From positions 18,763,999 through 18,827,998 of the forward strand of contig NC_092565.1 of the NCBI RefSeq assembly GCF_037975245.1: 64,000 nt of DNA, in the 5' to 3' direction. The DNA is from Apostichopus japonicus (Eukaryota; Echinodermata; Holothuroidea; Aspidochirotida; Stichopodidae). Numbering within the stretch: position 1 is the stretch's first letter; every line of letters begins with the position of its first letter. Under the pieces are notes generated by a model. That model saw only the letters and a program-made list of their open reading frames with translations. It was not told where the DNA came from and did no database searches. Below are positions 39,201 to 50,799 of the stretch, in pieces. The position numbers were made by a program, and so were the translations under genes.

Positions 39201-42200
39201 GAAGTTTACTTGGTCATCAAAAAAAGTCCTGTGACATCGATATTTAATCTAATCTAATCTAGATCAAAACTTGTCAAATGAATAAAAATGTACGCTGTGT
39301 CAGTGACAGCATCTGACCAGGCACTTGACTTGAGACAGTAAAGTAAACAACATCACATGACAAAGATTTGATATAATCTGGACTTTAAGCTGCAATGGTA
39401 ATCAATGTACGGACTGTGAGAGTAACTGCAAGTAATCTGAAGTCTAACTTGTGATAGTAATCAACATATGCACCGTGACAGCGATAGCATCGACTCAGTT
39501 GTGAGGGGTGTGACAGTAATCCACCTACATCCTGTGACAGTTATAGCATCTTATCCAGGTACTTAACTTGCAAATTGGTAAATACCATGAGATGTTGATT
39601 GCATGCAGGGTGGAATTAATCTTGTGACAGTAACCATGGTGATAGCGTCTGATCAGGAAATAACTGTAACCCACACCCTGTGATAGTGTTTGCTTAATTA
39701 TCTGGAAGTTAACTTTTGATGGCAACCAAGCATATACAGTAACCTATGACAATCACAGATTCTATCATCAGTAATGAAATGTGTGACAGTAATCATTCTA
39801 CGTCTTATGGACATTGACTACTGCTGATCAGGATCTAACCTTGTGAATGGAAAAGTTGAAAACTATGGTTTTAAATTTTGCCAAACTATAAAAAATAGTT
39901 TCAACTACTGTATATCCCAAATGTACATTGAGGTGTCACAAATGGTTAATTACGATATGTTTAACGTTCCATCACCTTCGAAGACACTCTCTGCTCAACG
40001 ACACTTTTATGCAACTGAATACCAGAATTATAGAAAGATGATGGGGTAAATGTCAGAGGATTCTTAATTCTTAGCATTTATCAAAATCATGACGCCTCTG
40101 ATGTAGTACAGACCTCCGACGCAGAAATGACGTCAACTTCACCGACTTGATCTGGTTTTTGATTAGCCATTCTAAAACTGAAAGTGAAAACACAAAGAGA
40201 GGCAACAGGCGGTTAAAAAATTTCATATAGCTGGTATTTCAAACAATTTAAGAATTAGTTTGATTATATTACAGATATATATATATAAAATACTCAGAAA
40301 TCTAAAATGAAGTGATTCTCACTTTCTCAGAAGCAGTAAAAGTTGAAATATTTATTAACAAAGCAAAATTTGTAAAATGCTAGTAAGTTCCATTTTAAAG
40401 TGATGTGGAATGGAATTAGCTAGAGTAGGTAAAGCAGGGGACCTGATTGTGTTGTTTTCCCTTTTGGTTAGAGAGTACGGAACAGAGAGGAGATGTAAAA
40501 CTTCCGACTATTTCCTTGCAAGGAAAGAAATCAAGGAAAATTGGCAAGTTAAACACATGTAAATTATGTGATGGTTCTCAGGAAAAAGGAGAAATTGGGA
40601 AGAAGAAGAAAGAAAATATGCAAGCAATTGTGATTGAAAGAACACACATTACACTGAGAGTAAAAACATCCATGAGAGAAGCATTACACTCAACAGGTCA
40701 AAATAAAATGTACCTGAAATAAGTATCACCTTTTACATAACTCAACGAAAGTCAACAAGTGGCACATCCCTTTACCCGGCTCATGGATTTGTCTCGTTAA
40801 TACACTGAGAGAGAGAGGGAGGAGCCTATGCAGACCTGGTGCTTTATTCTCAAACCAAAGTATTGGAAATAGTGGTCAGATGCTGGGAAAAACAATCACC
40901 TTCATCGGATGGTTATTTTGAAATGGCGGTCTAAGAAGCAGGAATGGGTGCAATCCTAACAACTATGCCTCATAATTCTCTAAACACTCATTGACAAGTA
41001 GAGGGCCTGATGTCAGCCAGTGTCCATCCGAAGTCATCACATGGATAGGTTTTCAAGTTTGTGATTAGTTGGTATGCAGATGTTGAGCTGTCAGTAATAA
41101 TATTTAATCCGTTGCTAGGTAACATAACAAGTACTTTTGTATCTTCATTTTACGATACTTTCGAACCCTAGCCATCAAGTAAAAGATTATGCCATTGATG
41201 GCCATAATTATGAAAAACTGGTGTAATTCTATATAAAACCTATGCAGTCTACTCGCAAGTTTTGATCAAACATTCCACTTCCTTTAACCAATTATTTTTT
41301 CAACTTCTCCTTTTTCTTTTAGAAGATTATATAGGAGACATGCTAAAGCGAACCCTTACCTTGAGAACTCTCCTGGCCCACCCTTGACCCATGAATTCCG
41401 ACCGTCGATTTGAATGCCACTCTTGAGCCAATTCGACGGTGGCTGGCGTAAGTCGGTATCTTGTTTGAGTTTTGAGAATGTCAGAGGAATTTGGGTCTGT
41501 GCAGATTTAAGAACATAAGTTGTCGTGGAGTTGACTTTCTCACTTCCTTCTTCCTCGGTCTATAAGAAAAGAAACAACTTTCCCATTTGAAAACCCTTAC
41601 CTTGATAAAAGTGACATAATAATGCTGCAACTATGTAACACAACAAAACATAAATAAAAGTCTTATAAACAACTTTGATAAACCCCCTAACTTTGTGAAA
41701 AAATTCAAACTCATTGATGAAAATCATGAAAATCAAAATTTAACACCGTACAGCCTTTATAGTAACGTTACCTCAAATTTTCATTTATAATTGATATAAG
41801 CTTCAAAGCAGGCTGCCCTTGAAATTATTAAACTACCTGGGGGAGGCCTTCAAAATCAACATTTCATAGAATTTTCATGTCTACAAATACCAAAGTATCC
41901 TTCTACTATCTAAATGATGTCTTAAAGACACATCCTTGCACATATCCATCTGAGCAAAAATTCTAATTAACTGACAATACTGTACAACAAAGATGGAAAT
42001 TGAATGCTGTCTATATTTTCAAATTATTTCTGTTCTTTTTCTTTTCTTCTTAACTTTGTTCCATTAAATCTAAATACCTATGGATGATCAGTGCAAAATA
42101 CTTTGAAATAAGTTGTTAAATTTGTTTTATATTGTTAGTGATCTTTGGAGTCTGATGTTGCAACTATCAGTTAGGTCGGTCTGTCAAATGATATTTGGAA

Positions 42201-42437
42201 TAAAGTCTCGTATTGATGTCAATGGTCAAGAGGATGCCTACTGTAGACACCATAATGTGCTGGTGAACTACAACTTTCACAACAGTTCAGAATTGTAATG
42301 TAATATCTTTTTTTTTTTTTCCTCTTCCACGGTATACTGGTACTAATTAGATTACTTACCATTCCTTTGTTTCCTGATTGGTCGTCTGGACAATCTGTAG
42401 TCTCAGTGATGGCGTTTATTGCAGAAAAAGATGCCAT
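24278..42437 (-). CDS. EDRF1: Erythroid differentiation-related factor 1 orthologue, complete
   Basis: Twenty-one coding exons, 5' to 3': 42437-42360, 41559-41360, 40171-40114, 38955-38830, 38138-38008, 37272-37185, 36377-36256, 35259-35085, 34323-34239, 33844-33694, 33126-33051, 32631-32356, 31901-31289, 30608-30405, 29168-28965, 28744-28521, 27914-27756, 27037-26885, 26195-26048, 25207-24916 and 24440-24278. All phases agree, giving 1242 codons; human EDRF1 is about the same length. Near-invariant stretches include EFEDICMMIGSDLPIFGEGK, DTNSPINVLTGMDYWLDNL, VVKDIAQNILSFLKSNCTKE and QYRMASIHHRLASMY. The acidic/Ser-rich middle (exons 12-13) is followed by helical TPR-like repeats (exons 13-19). 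In mammals EDRF1 is a nuclear factor linked to GATA1 activity and globin expression; its role in an invertebrate is unknown. Exon 14 has two in-phase donors 12 nt apart (after 30405 or after 30393). The A-run directly before the ATG is unusual. Confidence 0.95.
25602..26015. repeat. Polypyrimidine minisatellite in EDRF1 intron 19
   Basis: About 410 bp of C/T on the plus strand built from CCCCTCCCACCCTTCTTTCC-like units with variable length. On the gene strand it is a purine tract. The long open frame across it (minus, RVGGVGER-type) is low-complexity and not a gene. Confidence 0.9.
26283..26943 (-). repeat. Triplicated 3' end of EDRF1 exon 18
   Basis: Three related blocks occur: about 26283-26406, 26684-26828 and 26834-26943. 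The last contains the true end of exon 18 and its donor. The other two copy the exon end (on the plus strand, GAATACTGGCCATA and GATACATTGATGCCAAGCG in copy 2) plus the adjacent intron, with changes that break the reading frame or donor. Copies 1 and 2 share GATGTGAGATTTGTACAACC, which the real exon lacks. Confidence 0.85.
26442..26680. mobile_element. hAT-like MITE, CAGGGTTGTCAC ends
   Basis: The 239-bp element has inverted ends CAGGGTTGTCAC and GTGACAACCCTG and an exact 8-bp target duplication ATCATGAA (26434-26441 and 26681-26688). The interior is G/C-rich (GCCGGGCGGCGCCGGGCGG), unlike the flanks. It lies in EDRF1 intron 18 between two partial exon copies. Confidence 0.92.
29725..30066. 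mobile_element. MITE with CATAGG ends
   Basis: The ends CATAGGCGTGGGGGGCTG and CTCCTACACCTATG are imperfect inverted repeats. No clear target duplication is visible. The interior GCGGAGCGTACGAAAATTTT resembles the core of the hAT-like MITEs, and 29920-30035 matches 50075-50180. It lies in EDRF1 intron 14. Confidence 0.6.
38164..38523 (+). mobile_element. MITE copy 2 with TTAA flanks
   Basis: The 360-bp element has ends AGGGTGTGAAGACTCG and CGAGTCTTTAATGCCT, an imperfect 16-bp inverted repeat, flanked by TTAA at 38160-38163 and 38524-38527. TTAA targets are characteristic of piggyBac-type transposases, so it may be mobilised by one. It lies in EDRF1 intron 4. Confidence 0.75.
39300..39850. 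repeat. Degenerate TGACAGTAATC-rich array in EDRF1 intron 3
   Basis: Repeated words TGTGACAGTAATC, TGATAGTAATC, GACAGCGATAGCATC, ATAGCATCTTATCCAGG and CTGATCAGGA recur with a period of roughly 60-70 bp over 550 bp. The units are too diverged to fix an exact period by eye. Confidence 0.6.
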
Positions 42438-42484
42438 TTTTTTTTTTAAATCTTCAATCGTGTCTTAAGTTCTGTGTACTTGTT
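42438..42484 (-). other. 5' UTR part of EDRF1 exon 1 with upstream acceptor
   Basis: On the minus strand, the acceptor TTCCTTTTCTAG precedes 42484. The 47-nt leader ends in an 11-A run against the ATG. This implies a noncoding first exon farther right, which I could not place. Confidence 0.45.
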
Positions 42485-42734
42485 CTAGAAAAGGAACACA
42501 AAGCAACAACGATCAAAAGGTTTTGAATTACTAAAGAAGGTGCACAGAGGTGGGCTCAGTTCAGTACTCAGGCTGTGTTGACTATTAAAGTTTTTGAAGT
42601 ATATATGCTTGCCAGCTAATCCTAAATACCATTCCAAGAAAATCATGTCAGACTTCCAATAGTACATATATACAAAATATGCCTGTCTTCATTTCCCTTT
42701 CCTGCTTGTTTTACACTGCATGGAGGGTCCAAGG

Positions 42735-43132
42735 CAGTGGCGGAGCTAGGGGTATTGGCCATAGGGGGCGAGAATGGTCTGTAGGGGCGCTTTCGACACT
42801 ATCTAAGCTGAGCATCACCACAGGTTGGCACGGAGCGTACAGATTTTTTTGAGTAAAGATACTCCCTAGATCGCCGGATATGACCCTTTCCAGGCCTTTC
42901 TAATTTGCAGATAAACGAAGAAAAAATAGCCATTAGAGCATTTTGACAGAAAATTACACCAACAAAATGTGACAAATGTCAATAGGTAGATGGGAGCGCA
43001 ATAAAAAAGTCAATAATCGCGAATATAAGTAAAAAGTGGTAAAGAGCTGAAAAGGGCGCCACCGGTCCATTTGAGTCCGTCAGGGGGGGGCATTCGCCCC
43101 CCCCCCCCGACTATATGGACGCTCCGCCACTG
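42735..43132. mobile_element. hAT-like MITE, CAGTGGCGGAGC family, complete
   Basis: The 398-bp element has ends CAGTGGCGGAGC and GCTCCGCCACTG and an exact target duplication GTCCAAGG (42727-42734 and 43133-43140). The core GGCACGGAGCGTACAGATTT is followed by a G-run/C-run stem near the right end. It lies 250 bp beyond the recognised 5' end of EDRF1. Confidence 0.93.
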
Positions 43133-43140
43133 GTCCAAGG

Positions 43141-44960
43141 ATAACAACTCAGGCATCCCAATGGTATCCAGTGGTACATATGTGCCTGTCTTTGTGTCCC
43201 TTCCTTACACTGCAGCCATTGTTGCTACACATGTTATTGCATGGTGAATGACCCTAAAAAACAACTGTACAGCAAACTCCTCTTTCAAATACCTCAATGA
43301 AATATTATTCATAATTTGGGACCAAGCTGATCACCACAAATCTTGCTTTGTATCAATTCAACATTCTACCAAAACACCCTTGATGTGCTTGAAAAAAAAA
43401 AACCCATTTAGATTCAGACACCATTTCATCTACATGTATCTTGGGAGGAGATTTCAATATTGACATGTCAATAATTGAGAATAATCCAGTATTTTAATGA
43501 ATATAGATCTAATCTATGGATGTAATTGTCCAAAATGGCTCCATAATCCCAGCATAAGTTATGTTTTTAGTTTTACTGCTCCGCTATGGGTCAGAATCTT
43601 AGTCCAAGTATTAAGTATTTCACAAATGTGTCCACATGATTACCTGAACCACCCTTCTGCAAGTTACATTTGTCTTTCACCTGTTACTGAATGAGAATGT
43701 CTCAAGCAAACGCCTTGCAATTAGGCAAAACTCTAGATATGGACAGAATTCCATAAGATTACAGTAAAGCTTATGAATTTTGTTCTGACATAATTGCCTC
43801 AGATGTTGTTCATATCTGATGCTTTTATCTCTGGCTCACCTTATCCTCTAAAAGCTGCAAGGTATTGCTTTCAAAATTGGAGATAAAAAGTTTATCAGGA
43901 AACTACAGACTAATAAGTTTACTCTCTTGAATGAACAAACTACTTGATCGGGTCCAATTGATATGATTGCAATGGTCCCAAAGTAAAGAAAATATTTTCT
44001 TCAATTAAAAATTGGATTTGATGAGGTCACACAACTTTTTTAGAAACATTTAATACTTGGATATTCATTTACAACTAGAAAATGGCAGCAATTAACCAGG
44101 CATGGACTTAGACTTATAAAAAGCATTCAAGATTTGACACAGTTATGAGTTAACCATTACATATAGGGTATTTATGGCAAAGCCCACCATATATATATCC
44201 ATCTACTACTTGTTTAGCATAAAGAACTGAAGTTATGTAAATAATACGTTTTCTGAATACAAACATCTCCATTGAAGTTCTATGTTACAAGAGTCTGTCA
44301 TGGGGTTATTCAGGTATCTACGTCAATGACCTTATTTAGATAAAACAAAATTGAATTGAGTAAGCCTCTGCTACCTATATTATCTTGACCGATTGTTTTC
44401 GAATACTTTGTTGAATAGCATCGCGTTCGGATATGATACTTTTATTAGAAGTTAAAGGCCCAACTTAAGACTTTTACGACGTACAAATGGGCAAAGACGT
44501 AGTGAAGTGATTTTCGCGGAAAGGATCCATACAGTGTAAAGATATCTAAAAGCGAGTAAAGTCGAAGGCCATCCCGCAAAATGGTTTGAGATGAAAAGAA
44601 AAAAATAATAATTACCATAGTACTTACGTTTTCATTTGATTATGTGTACATTTTGACAGCAAAGGCGATTAAATGCAAGTACAGAAGTTGACATACTCTA
44701 GGATGTTGTGTAGTGAGAGACAAAATAAGTTTATTTAGTTAACCGTAGGCCTAGCCTGGGTAGACGGCTGAGGTAAGTTTCTACAAAATTCTAGGTTTTT
44801 CGACAACACAGCTAGTTGACCTTTAACGTCATTTCCGTTCAGATTCACTGATAATATGAATCGTTTTAGGGGTAAATTGTGAAGCTTTTGGAAAAGTTGG
44901 GGATAGAGATTGAGATACCAGTTACTTTTAGATCATTGTGAAAACCAAATTCATAATATC
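43141..44960. other. Gene-free A/T-rich DNA
   Basis: No exon-like pattern, RNA gene or repeat structure that I can support. It may hold the promoter and a noncoding first exon of EDRF1. Confidence 0.4.
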
Positions 44961-44964
44961 AAGT

Positions 44965-46015
44965 CAAGAAATGATGGAAAACGAAACACTCCGTGAGTTG
45001 TACCAAGTGTTCGAATCACCAATGTGAGTGAAACACTCAGAATGCAATATCAAGTGTTTGGCTTGCGGTGGGGGTGTTACTAAAACGAATGACAATTGCG
45101 TTACACATAACGAATGACAATATGTTGTACACACTAAAAAATTGCGTTGACTAAAACGAATGACAGTAATGACAGCACAGACATTTGCTTCAACCGGATA
45201 TCACAGTTCAGATTTCGTGGGTATCTAGATCTAGTAAAGTACGGACAAGATAAAAACGCACCTTATAGTAAGCGAAATTGTAAGTCTGATTTAAAAAAAA
45301 AATTAACGTCATTTTTCCGATATTAATTGTTAGAAACTAACAATAATATAATCTTGAAACGGATATATTTCTATATAAATCTACAGAGGTAAAAAGCACA
45401 GCACTCAAGCGTATTCTCACACACAAACTTTCCCTGTGATTTCTATCCGTAAATTACACCAAAACCCTGGAACCACGTAACATATGTTACAAAATCGCAT
45501 ATGCGATTTTCCTCAAATCATTTTTGCGCAGAAAACCAATAACCGCATTTACTCCACTCCGTTAATCATTCTATCTCCACTCAACACTGTCCTTCGTTGT
45601 CATTCGTTGTCATTCGCTATCATTCGCTGTCATTCGCTGTCATTCGCTGTCATTCGCAAATGATAATTAACCCTGTACAAAGTCAATTGTCATTCGGTCA
45701 TTCGCTGTCATTCGTTTTAGTTTGTCCCTGCGGTGGTGCATAAGTGAAACACTCAAAATGCAATACCAACTGTTTGAATTACTGAACCTTTTGGTACGTA
45801 AGAGAAACACTCAGAATGCAATACCAAGTGTTTCAATCACTGTGCAATCGATACGTAAGTGAAACACTCAGAATGCAATACCAAGTGTTTGAATCACTGT
45901 GCCTTTGGTACGTAAGTGAAACACTCAGAATGCAATACAAAAGTGTTTGGATTACGGTGGCACAATGAACGGGGTAAGTGAAACACTCAGAATGCAATAC
46001 CAAGTGTTTTTTCTA
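44965..46015. repeat. About 60-bp satellite array, split by a transposon
   Basis: The unit is about 57-62 bp, with GTGAAACACTCAGAATGCAA and TACCAAGTGTTTGAATCAC. Partial units run 44965-45071 and about five run 45737-46015. A DNA element occupies 45072-45728. Confidence 0.9.
45072..45728. mobile_element. 657-bp nonautonomous DNA transposon
   Basis: The ends GGGTGTTACTAAAACGAATG and CATTCGTTTTAGTTTGTCCC form an imperfect inverted repeat of about 23 bp. The exact 8-bp target duplication TGCGGTGG lies at 45064-45071 and 45729-45736. Subterminal motifs repeat ACGAATGACA on the left and TGTCATTCGC five or more times on the right. No transposase frame is present. The target is the satellite array. 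Confidence 0.92.
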
Positions 46016-46767
46016 TAGCAAGTCACATTAAATGCTCAAAAGTTTGACATTCTTCTCGGAAACTGAGTGGCTTAATGTTATCTGTTGGTGGACTGGAACC
46101 ACCTGCTGAATAAGTTCTGCATCTCCTGAACAGATTTTTATTATGGCCAAACAAATTACCAAAAAAAAAATCAATACTATGTTGGAAAGATGCTGAAGTC
46201 AATTCCTTGAAATTTTCAACTATGCAGCCTTTGAAAAAGGTTACAATTCTTAAAAAATAATATGATCGGGTAAGAATTTATATTTAATAATAACAAAATA
46301 TGAATTTAAAATTAAACAATTTGAGGGTTCAATAAACTTTAAGTAAGCAAATTGAAAACAATATTTTAAATAGATTTTGATAGCACAGTTACAATTTGTC
46401 GAGAGCTATAATTAAGTACTCAATTTTGTTTTATTGCAATTACCTTTTCCAGGTTTCAATAAAATAACTATTTTACTTGAAAGAATAATGACAAGGTCAA
46501 AGCATAACTTTGAGAAAACTTAAAAACGTTATGGTACAAAATTCAATTCCTTCAACGTTTCAACTTCGCAGTCTCTATGTTAACGGGCATTAATGTTGCT
46601 GAAGACGTGAGCCGGTGAATAAATTTTCTTTAAGCGTTTATTGAACTCAACAAAGCCATGGTTACTAGGGCAATGCTTGATACCCTCGAGATTGAAATAT
46701 GCAATGAAGAAATCGGTTTCTGTTTCACAAAGGCGATGTATCGCCGCCTCCAAGCATTTAGAATTGC

Positions 46768-47128
46768 CAAGGGCGTAGGAACCGGTAGGGGCTGGGGGGG
46801 CGCCAGCCCCCAGTGAAAAATGTGGAGGGGCGGAAGTATCATTCCGCCCCCCCCCCCCGGTTCGCAAGTCAGAAAACCCCTTTTTCATTTCCAAATGAGA
46901 AAAAAATCTCATTTGGAGCACCAAATTGCATCTAAGGCCAGGTGAAAATACAAAATTAAGTTCACAAAATGGAGAGGGTGTTGAAGTGTGTTGCATCTGA
47001 GGCCACCTGGGAATGCAAAAAAATCCAAAGGGGAGGGGGACACCCCCTCCCCTTAGACCCCTCCCCCAGGCCGGCCATCAGTCTTCAGCCCCCCCCCCCC
47101 CACTCAAAAGTACCTTCCTACGCCACTG
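46768..47128. mobile_element. hAT-like MITE, GGCGTAGGAA family
   Basis: The ends are CAAGGGCGTAGGAACCGG and CTTCCTACGCCACTG. The near-perfect 8-bp duplication is AGAATTGC/AGAATTGG (46760-46767 and 47129-47136). It is GC-rich with G- and C-runs. The open frame across it (minus) is a product of the element and not a host gene. Confidence 0.85.
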
Positions 47129-47800
47129 AGAATTGGTAATGTCCATACCATTAACGAAAGCCTGCCAACTATTATCCGCAAAATATAAAACTCTGTATGT
47201 GAGAGCGCTTTCACCAGGAGACAAATTGATGAATATTTTGTCCGTCATTTACTATGCAGGAGGTATATCCTAGATCACCTAGCTTTGAGGGTATTAAAAT
47301 ACAATGACCCAACAGGGGTAGTTGCGTCATTATCTCTGGAAGTGGTTGCTGTGGTTGAAGTGTTCGATGCTGTTACAGCATCGATACTGCAACATTGATG
47401 TTAGTAGCCTGCAGTGCAAATTTGTTTTGCTTGTAGAACCTCATCGGTGCGAGTTATGGCATGGCATCAGTAGTAAGACCTATACTTCTACGGCAGCCTT
47501 CGGTAGCTCACTGACTCTCGAGGGATAGAAACTTTTTTAAGAAAGCAACATCGAAACAGAAATGTTCTCCAAAAATTTAAAGAGACTAATTATTCTAAAG
47601 AAAACAATTTACCATGGTGTCTACATATTTGTGGTGCAATATAGGTCAATGTCTGGTTGGGTGAGGATCCTCTTTTTTGCGCAGCAAGTTGATATTTTAA
47701 TAACTTGTGTGACGATCATATTTCTCAAATCCAGTGTCACATCACACGTGTCAACTTTCACGTTTTCTTCGAATTCGTCGAGACTCGTTGGTATCGTGTG

Positions 47801-47846
47801 ACCAGGGAGTTGTTATGTAACAACTCCCAAACTCCCTGGTCTGACA
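47801..47846. repeat. Interrupted palindrome
   Basis: GACCAGGGAGTTGTTATGTA is followed by AACAACTCCC and ACTCCCTGGTC, so both GACCAGGGAGT and GGGAGTTGTT recur inverted. A related AACAACTCCCTGGTC occurs at 11280-11294. Confidence 0.8.
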
Positions 47847-48144
47847 GGTGCTCTGTGTGTTCTGCAAATGTCCCATGCAACCTTTTGAATTGGTAAAGCA
47901 AAGTTAATGCAGTAAAAGAAGTGGGGTATATTCAGGCTCTACAAATGTTGTGTTTAAGTTGACTGTAGGAGGTTGGGCACAAGCTATAGGATTTGGTCAC
48001 CATTCTTTCTTCTTCTTCTTCTTGTTTTTTGTTGTTGTAAAATCTCTATGTTTGAACCATGGGGATGGGTTGGCAGGTCTGTCCCATATAGGCTGATTTT
48101 CTATGTGTTGAAATGTATGATAAGAATTAAAAAAAACATAGGAC

Positions 48145-48170
48145 CGTTGGTTACACTAGTGTAACCAACG
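48145..48170. repeat. Perfect 26-bp palindrome
   Basis: CGTTGGTTACACT and its exact reverse complement are joined without a spacer. Confidence 0.97.
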
Positions 48171-48847
48171 CAGTACTGCTATCGGATGAATTGTGTTGAG
48201 CTATAAAGTTTATTCTCCTGCCAGGCACTGGAAGCCTTGAAAGAAATTAAATATGAACAATGAACGGTATATATTTGCTGCCCTTTTTTCAGGCATTTTA
48301 ACAGCCGCGGTCCCGTAGCTTTCAGTACGAAAATACAACATTGATTTTTTCGCGGATGGTCAATAAAATTCAAAAGCAAACACATGTTATTTATCGTCAG
48401 AAACCCCGGCCTCGTAAAATTGGGTTTATCGTTCTTCAAACCATATGATAGTTTTTATGACCTTTTGTCAGTTACTGTTAAGTTCAGTTCCAGACTTTAT
48501 TATTCTATTCTATATTTTCTGCTCTTAGCTTTAACAATGCCCGACAGTCAACTCCATACAGAAGATCAGCCAAGTAATACCCGAACACATGAAGTATTTC
48601 ATAATCCATTTTAATGTAAGTTTTTTCTTTACCCCTCCGATTGATGTAGGCCTATACGGGTTTTTTATTTTGGCGGTGAATCCTGAAAACCTAATATTTT
48701 CCATCGGTTAAGTTTGGAATTCATGTCGAAAATAGTGTATCACAATATATATTGGGAGTTTCCTTATCGAAGGACAGTAATATAAGTGTCTTTGTATACT
48801 TTGAGGATGTAACAGGAAGATACACATAGGCTTTAAATTATCATATA

Positions 48848-48990
48848 CAGGCGCGTATCCAGGATATTCAAACCCGGGGGGCGCGAATTACTATCTAAGC
48901 GGAGCGCCACCATCGGTTGGCGCGCAGCGTACAAGAAAATTTCTTATTTTGATACCCCCCAGATCACCGGAAACGGCACTTCTCGGGCTT
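48848..48990. mobile_element. hAT-like MITE, CAGGCGC family, left part
   Basis: Starts CAGGCGCGTATCCAGG, continues with GGCGCGCAGCGTACAAGAAA and CCCAGATCACCGGAAACGGC, then ends without a recognisable right terminus. A matching right end (CCTGGATACGCACCTG) lies at 51005-51020. Confidence 0.7.
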
Positions 48991-49535
48991 GAAATGACCA
49001 ACCAGATGTACACTTTTTGCCTGAGAACCGAGTAGTTCCTAATAGTTTTTTTTTCCATCCATAACCTTTTTGAAGATTGTCAACCCGGCACACATCATGT
49101 TCGACCTGATCGCATCTCCTGTGGGTCTTTGCTTTTGTAGGTGATTCTACGTCACGGCCCACAATACCCGTCAGCCCCACTTTTCAAGGTTTTAAGCCCC
49201 ATATTTGTTCCGAATTTGAAAATTCACATTTCTCGTGAATAAACTCACTTGAAAACATACCCATAATGTTGTACACAATTTCATCTATGGACAACCAATA
49301 TAGAAAAACTTCCTTGAACCCCTAACAGACTGGTCAAAATTGCACGAGTAGAGGGAAGTGTGATGCAGAATGTTGGTCAGAAATTTTCGAAAATTCAGAC
49401 ACAGTTAATTTATTGGTGTAGAAATATTAAAACCTCTTATAACGGCTATTATAAAACTTGGTTGAAGGAAATGAAAAAATAGCAGATATTTCCTTCAACC
49501 GAACACTATACACATAGGCTTAGGAGGCGCGGCGG

Positions 49536-49920
49536 AAGTGGCGGAGCTAGGGGTATTGGTCAGGAGGAGCGAGAATGGTCTGTAGGGGCGCTTTCAACAC
49601 TATCTAAGCGGAGCGCCACCACTGGTTGGCGCGTAGCGTACAGAAAATTTTTGAGTAAAGATACTCCCTAGATCGCCGGAAATGACCTTTTCCGGGCCTG
49701 GCTAATTTGCAGATAAACGAAGAATAAATAGGTGTCATCTCCAAATGACACCAACAAAATGTGACAAATGTCAGTAAGTAGATGAGAGCGCAATAAAAAA
49801 GTCAATAATCTAGAATAAGTAAAAAGTGGTAAAGAGCTGAAAAAGGCGCCAGCAGTCCATTTGAGTCCGTCAGGGGGGGGGGGCATGCGCCGCCCTGACC
49901 ATATGGACGCTCCGCCACTG
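49536..49920. mobile_element. hAT-like MITE, CAGTGGCGGAGC family, complete
   Basis: The 385-bp element has ends AAGTGGCGGAGCTAGG and GACGCTCCGCCACTG. The exact target duplication CGCGGCGG lies at 49528-49535 and 49921-49928. The core GGCGCGTAGCGTACAGAAAA is present, and a minus frame reads DGLKWTAGAFFSSLPLF as in the 19215 copy. Confidence 0.93.
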
Positions 49921-50264
49921 CGCGGCGGGGGTGCAGGCCCTAATTCGCCATTACTAATGTAAAAGAGAGTTTTGACATAATTGGACCTCCATGCTTTTTA
50001 TACATCTACATGAGACATGTCGTTGTTTACATTAGCATCCCGCGGTATACCGCGCAATTTGAACGGACCGTACGGTACATGATGGCATGCGATGTATTAA
50101 CCGATGCTTGCTTATATGATATTGACATGAAGACGTTGAACGCGCGAAAATTTTGGGTTATTTTTTCAGGCAAGTCGGACAGTTTTGAGGCTTTACATCC
50201 TGGAACGCCATTTTCATGCTCACTGATATGATGTGATATCTGCTGTTTGCGTCACAAATTCGAA

Positions 50265-50562
50265 CAGGCGCGTAGCGAGGAATTTGCCAAGGGAGGGCGT
50301 AGCGCCACCATAGGTTGGCGCGAAGCGTACAAGAAAATTTTGGCCGAAAATGCCTCCCAGATCGCTGGAAATGGCACTACACAGGACCATTTGTTAGCGC
50401 GAAGCGTACAAGCAAATTTTGGCCGAAAATGTCTCCCAGATCGCTGGAAATGACACTTCCCAGGCCTTGTAAGTTGCATCTAAGCACTTTCTATTTTGAA
50501 ATTACTTAGCGATATCATTTAAAACAATGCTGAATGGGGGGGGGGCGGGCGGTCGCCCCCAT
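50265..50562. mobile_element. hAT-like MITE, CAGGCGC family, duplicated core
   Basis: The left end CAGGCGCGTAGCGAGG is present. The core GCGAAGCGTACAAG....CCCAGATCGCTGGAAATG occurs twice in tandem (about 50319-50385 and 50396-50462). The right terminal repeat is missing after the G-run/C-run stem. Confidence 0.8.
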
Positions 50563-50799
50563 CCCAAAAATCGTCATGTTCCCCAACGACACGATCGAGT
50601 TCGAGACCAGCCACAGTTGGTTTGATAGCACAATTCTACACACGCGTTATGATAGACCATATATAGTATATATATATATAGATCATTAGTGAGAGAGGAA
50701 AATGGAAACGTCAAAAAATGGAGTTGTCGGTGTAAGGGGTAGGGTGAGTCAAACTTTTACGAAATCATTGATCCGTCACTGGCTACCCTTCAGCGCTGT

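Noticed and set aside
46580-46996. 138-codon open frame (minus)
   Set aside because: Runs across a hAT-like MITE, including its G/C runs; not a host gene.
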